From assembly GCA_022385755.1 (NCBI GenBank), contig MU278366.1, forward strand, positions 1 to 64,000: a stretch of DNA of 64,000 nt, read 5' to 3'. The notes beneath the pieces were generated by a model. That model had not been told where the DNA came from, ran no database searches, and saw nothing but the letters and a program-made list of their open reading frames with translations. Positions 60,101-64,000 of the stretch are shown here, piece after piece. Made by a program: the position numbers and the translations under genes. The DNA is from Trametopsis cervina. Lineage: Eukaryota; Basidiomycota; Agaricomycetes; Polyporales; Irpicaceae. Numbering within the stretch: the first letter of the stretch is position 1; each line of letters starts with the position of its first letter.

Positions 60101-60369
60101 TACGCTTGAGTATTTCGCTCGCGACAGTCGTCTCCATCCACCATCCACCACCCGCCATCTACTTTTCCTCCACCGGATTCCGCTGAACACTCTGTGATCG
60201 CGATCCGTCGTCTCTACTCCTCTTCGCACTCTCCAGCAAAATATCTGCTTCACATACCCTCCGTCACTAGACCCTCGCACCAACCCGCTCCCATCTAACC
60301 TCTGCACCTCACAACCACGTATTTTTATATCCACATATATCCGTCAACCCACTGTACACACCTCACGAA
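54159..60369. other. 6.2-kb low-complexity region without convincing genes
   Basis: Frames here are short and coincide on both strands. Structure seen: a 21-bp element at 54280-54300 repeated with one mismatch at 54452-54472; a 21-bp tandem pair at 56580-56600 and 56615-56635; microsatellite-like tracts (CTCGTC near 56810, TCGATTTGAT near 57490, ACGATACG near 58055). The right end (59790-60369) is pyrimidine-rich and probably the promoter and leader of the bHLH gene, with an A/T run at 60321-60330. Any RNA gene would be missed by eye. Confidence 0.45.
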
Positions 60370-61890
60370 ATGGCAATGTCTATCCCAGCCGTCTCCCCCT
60401 CTTCCTCTCCTGCTCCCCAATCTCCCCAGTCGTCTGCCGACGGCTCCAACGGTCCTTCCACCCCTGTCTCCCCCTCCCACGTCCAGACCCTCTCCCTTCC
60501 CCCGCCCGTTGATTCAAACGGTCACCCCAGCCAGGAACACATGTCCTCTGGCGCAGGCTCCGGCGTCACCAGCTCCGCTGCCGGACAACCTCAGAAGCGC
60601 AAGCCCAGCAGGCGCGCCAACACCGCGGAGCGCAGGGCTACCCATAACGCCGTCGAGCGCGCGCGCAGGGAGACTTTGAACGGCCGTTTCCTGGTGAGTA
60701 GATCAAGTCAATTTTTCTTCATGATCGCAGTTGTATCTTAATCTCTGCGCCCTCCCCCCCAGGATCTCGCCGCTCTCCTGCCCAACCTCTCGCAGATCCG
60801 CCGTCCGTCCAAGTCTTCCATCGTCAACAGCTCGATCGCACACATCCACGCCTCCCGCAGGCACCGTCTCCTCGCCGCCCGCGAGCTCCGCCTCGTCAAG
60901 CTCGAAGCAGACGCCCTCCGTCGTGAGCTGAACGAATGGCGCGACCGCTCCAACCTGCCGCGTATCGACGAGCCCGTCCGCGGCGAGGGCTTCCAGATGA
61001 TTCTCAGTGGCGAGGTCGAGATCCTCTCCGCTGGCCCGATTGAGGAGGAGGCGGGCGATGATGAATACGGCGACGAGGACGGACCTTTCAACAGTGGCAT
61101 GGCGTCCCAGGGCGTCAACTCGATGAACGATGAGCCCGAAGACATCCGCGGCCACCCGTTCGCGCACAGCGTCCACCCCTCCCACCACAACCCCCACCCG
61201 CACATGGGCCACCACACCAACAGCCACCACGGCCTGCACCTCCAGACGATGATGCCCCGCGGCCCGCATGGCGGCGCGATGTCGAGCCCGATGATTGTGC
61301 AAAGCCCGCAGGCGGTCAGTTTCGAGAACCCCGCGATGGCGAACATGTACGACCCGCCGCACATGGGCCAGTACTTCCCTCCCACGAGCGAGAGCCCGTC
61401 GCACAAGTGGAGCATGGGCCCCGGCGCACCCGGCGGCGGCTTCCCGCAACAGCAGTTCACGCCGCCGCAGAGCAGCCACGGTCCCCCTCCGCCCGCACCT
61501 TACATGAGCGGGTACGCACAGCAGCAGCGCGGGTACGGTGCACCGCAGCGTGTAGTCTACACCACAGACAACGACGACTCGAGCAGCGTAGGCAGCGCAG
61601 GCCACTCGCCTGTACCCAGCGGCGGACTCAAGCGCGCACGCAGCGGAAGCATGGGGAGTGTAGGCAGTAACGGGGAGATGCCGAGCGTGCTTGGAGCGGC
61701 GGCGGCGATGGGGAGACGGCAGCAGTGGGCGGAGGAGGGGATGTATGCGATGCAGGGGATGCAGGGGATGCAGCAGCAGCAGCAGCAGGGGTTGGGAGGC
61801 GCGATGAGCGGGATGGGGATGGGAGGACGCGGGGGGAGCGCGGGGATGGGCGTGAGCGGCGGGAACGCGTTTGCGAACATGATGCTCTGA
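60370..61890 (+). CDS. bHLH transcription factor
   Basis: Two exons (60370-60693 and 60763-61890) with a 69-nt intron inside the HLH, 483 aa. Residues 1-75 are serine/proline-rich. The basic region and helix 1 begin near residue 92 (RRATHNAVERARRETLNGRF), with the E-box-contacting H, E and R residues in place. Helix 2 is RRPSKSSIVNSSIAHIHASR, followed by a helical extension (ELRLVKLEADALRRELNEW) that could act as a short zipper. An acidic stretch (EEEAGDDEYGDEDG), a histidine-rich stretch and a glutamine/methionine/glycine-rich tail follow, as in activation domains. Similar fungal bHLH factors control growth and development. The long antisense frame is a GC-composition artefact. Confidence 0.88.
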
Positions 61891-63449
61891 GCTCTCGCTG
61901 AACTCTGAGCGTATCGCGCGTTCCTTCTTCTCTGGCTCCACCTCTCTCTCTTGTTTCTTGTATGCGCCAAACACAACTCAAGGATCCCCGTTCTGCCACC
62001 TCGTCTCGCCTTCGTTCCGTCTCGCCGTGCTCGTCTCTCGTCTCTCGCCTGCCTCGCTTGCCCGTACGATCTCCTGCCTCTGCCCCCTAATCGCCTGCCT
62101 TCCCGTCTTTCGCCTTTGTCTCGCCTCGCCTCGCCAAAGATATACCTTCCCGCCTTGCCTCGCCTCGCGCGGCTCGTTCTCTCGTGTATCCCGTATCTAT
62201 CGTCCCCACCTCCCCCCCTCACCTCACCTCACCCCACCGATTGTGTGCACGCGCTGATGCCTCCGCTCGCGCTCCCGCACCCTACTCATCCACCCACCCA
62301 CTCACCCACCCGCCTCCGCCTACCTACTGCTGTATTTCTGTTTTTGGCCGTCTGTGTCGTGTGATTCGTGTTTCTGTTGTGTACCGCTTGTGATGTTGAT
62401 GTACGTCGCCATACATACGCTCTTTTCGTCGTTATTATGTTTGTGTGAGTCGGGCGTGATAAGTTGAGGCGTGTGTGTGTGAGTGTGTGGTAAGGTGAGA
62501 GGGGTTGTAAGTGTAAGTGGATGGTTAAGGTCGTGGACGTCTTAAGCGGAGGGATTTTGACGTCTGGACCGTTCTGACAGGATGCTTCGCACCCGCGAGA
62601 TGTTTTTAGTTGGTTCAATTGACCTGCACCATTCAATCACAGTAAGTGCATACATACAGGTAGGTCGCATATATACAGGTAGGTCCTACACGGACAGATA
62701 ATACGACTAGACGTGTGCATACGACGCCTAGATAGCTGTCTGTATAGCAGAGACAATGCTGTAGGGCACCCCGTACACTCGAAGCTGCCGCAGATCGCAG
62801 AGTATGCACGTCAGCGCAGTCCCACTTGCGGGAGGATACCATAGATCAAGAACGCACGATAGAAAACGTCCTCGCACTTGTGCTCGTCATACGGCGATGA
62901 CTGGGTGGTTCATACACGTAATTGATGAGTGCGTCTGAAGTAATTGCGCTTCTCAGCTTACAGACAGAAAACGGTGTTGGACAAATGTCTCGCAGTGGGC
63001 CGTGCGGACGACCTGAACCGCCATACAGGACACTGGATGCGTAGAGAGCTGAAGCGGTGAGATAGGCTAGAGTTGATACGCCCCCTAAAATCGCCATCGA
63101 GAGTGGGGGCTCTTGTATGGCGAACTATATTTGAGATGGGAGTGCACACCGAGCGTATCATTTAAAGACAATAATTGCTTTTCTGCGATCTAGATGTGAA
63201 CCGTGTGTTTACTTTCGAGCGTTCTGGGTCGACACACCTTTCGCTGACTTCGACAGCATGAAATCAGTTGGGCGTACACGGGACCAGGCGATTCCTCCTG
63301 TAGATCTTAGCAATGACTCGTCCTTTGACCGCGGCAGTTCAATGCAGTATACCACTAGCAGCAGCGGCGTATCTCCGACACAACCTAGAGTATTTCGGCC
63401 GAGTGCTTCGCCTGTCCTTGACTCCCCATCTTCGAGGAGAACATCCACG
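61891..63449. other. bHLH 3' flank and promoter of the methyltransferase
   Basis: From 61910 to 62310 the plus strand is strongly pyrimidine-rich with repeated CCTCGCCTCGCC-type motifs, probably the 3' UTR of the bHLH gene. 62400-63300 contains no recognised gene. The last 140 bp hold an open frame (from 63313) in another phase than the methyltransferase and are treated as leader. Confidence 0.45.
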
Positions 63450-64000
63450 ATGTCGCGTCCCGCAGAAGCTGTATACACCCATGGGCACGACGAGTCCGTC
63501 CTGCGCTCGCACACCTGGCGCACGGCGCAGAACTCGGCCGCATACTTGCTCCCGTACCTCAAGCCAACGATGACCATCCTCGACCTCGGCTGCGGCCCCG
63601 GGACCATCACCGCAGATCTGGCGGGGTACGTGCCAGAGGGGCACATCACAGGGCTCGACGCCGCTGCAGACGTCCTCGACAAGGCGCGCGCGCACGCCGA
63701 AGGCCGCAAAATCGCGAACATCACATTCACGACTGGCGACGTACACGCGCTGCCCTTCCCCGATGCGACGTTCGACGTCACGCATGCGCACCAAGTCCTG
63801 CAGCATGTCGCGGATCCTGTGCAGATGCTGCGCGAGATGCGACGGGTGACGAAGCCGGGCGGATTCGTCGCGACGCGGGAGACGGATTTCGGCGGGATGT
63901 TCTGGTATCCCGAGAGCGAGGGGATGAGCGCGTGGCATCGCACGTACGAGCGCGTCGCGCGGGCTAATGGAGGGGAGCCACATGCTGGCCGTCGCCTCCT
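63450..64000 (+). CDS. SAM-dependent methyltransferase (5' part, cut by the window edge)
   Basis: Class I Rossmann-fold methyltransferase of the UbiE/Methyltransf_11 type. The visible 183 codons start at the ATG at 63450 and run without an intron to the edge. Motif I, binding S-adenosylmethionine, is TILDLGCGPGTI at residues about 42-53. The acidic residue ending strand 2 is in GLDAAADVL, motif II in GDVHALPFPDATFDVTHAHQ, motif III in LREMRRVTKPGGFVA. The substrate cannot be told from this part; relatives act on small metabolites, sterols or quinones. Confidence 0.88.
   Translation, partial: MSRPAEAVYTHGHDESVLRSHTWRTAQNSAAYLLPYLKPTMTILDLGCGPGTITADLAGYVPEGHITGLDAAADVLDKARAHAEGRKIANITFTTGDVHALPFPDATFDVTHAHQVLQHVADPVQMLREMRRVTKPGGFVATRETDFGGMFWYPESEGMSAWHRTYERVARANGGEPHAGRRL

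Noticed and set aside
60703..61974. 423-codon open frame antisense to the bHLH gene
   Set aside because: It mirrors the high G/C at third positions of the bHLH exon, is arginine/alanine/histidine-rich and carries no motif; the forward frame has a clear bHLH domain.

Overview
The window looks like nuclear DNA of a mushroom-forming basidiomycete (Agaricomycetes). Genes are cut by many 45-80 nt GT..AG introns with GTRNGT-type donors. The housekeeping set is fungal (COX16, adenylosuccinate synthetase, proteasome lid subunits RPN6 and RPN7, a class II DAHP synthase). Agaricomycete-type F-box and BTB families are tandemly duplicated. All exon maps here were read by hand from splice sites plus frame continuity; no transcript data were used. 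I found no rRNA, tRNA, CRISPR array or intact transposon.

Layout. 1-6834 is gene-poor, with short palindromes, a purine-rich stretch and possible decayed exons. 6835-8095 (-) is a PHO80-like cyclin. 8096-15109 has no recognisable gene but holds a diverged tandem duplication of about 1.7 kb (about 10230-11960 and 12120-13710). 15110-16661 (-) is a coiled-coil protein with a C-terminal AT-hook. 17132-18704 (-) is an F-box/LRR-like protein. 19596-24484 (+) carries three tandem BTB-domain paralogs. 25014-26517 (+) is a NAPE-PLD-like metallohydrolase. 27167-27925 (+) is an orphan ORF with two internal micro-duplications. COX16 (-) and adenylosuccinate synthetase (+) are head-to-head at 27954-30566. 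30979-32131 (+) is a basic-region nuclear protein.

The right half begins with the most unusual gene, 33578-36067 (+): an Agaricomycete-family N-terminal module joined in frame to an SKN7-type receiver domain without the HSF DNA-binding domain. RPN7 (-) and RPN6 (+) then diverge from a 214-bp promoter with three ACGCGT hexamers. A 15-exon class II DAHP synthase (-) follows at 39832-42066. From 42.5 to 54.2 kb lies a lineage-specific block: two F-box paralogs head-to-head, an OTT_1508-like deaminase, a relic of the F-box 3' end beyond it, a small membrane ORF, a signal-peptide/membrane protein ending in a run of cysteines, and a small conserved-looking protein. 54.2-60.4 kb is low-complexity DNA without a convincing gene. 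It is followed by a bHLH transcription factor (60370-61890) and the start of a SAM methyltransferase that runs off the right edge.

The two proteasome subunits clearly work together in the 26S lid. The other housekeeping genes serve separate pathways: purine synthesis, the shikimate pathway, cytochrome oxidase assembly and acylethanolamide lipid metabolism. The F-box and BTB families are probably substrate receptors for cullin ubiquitin ligases, which is inference from the families.
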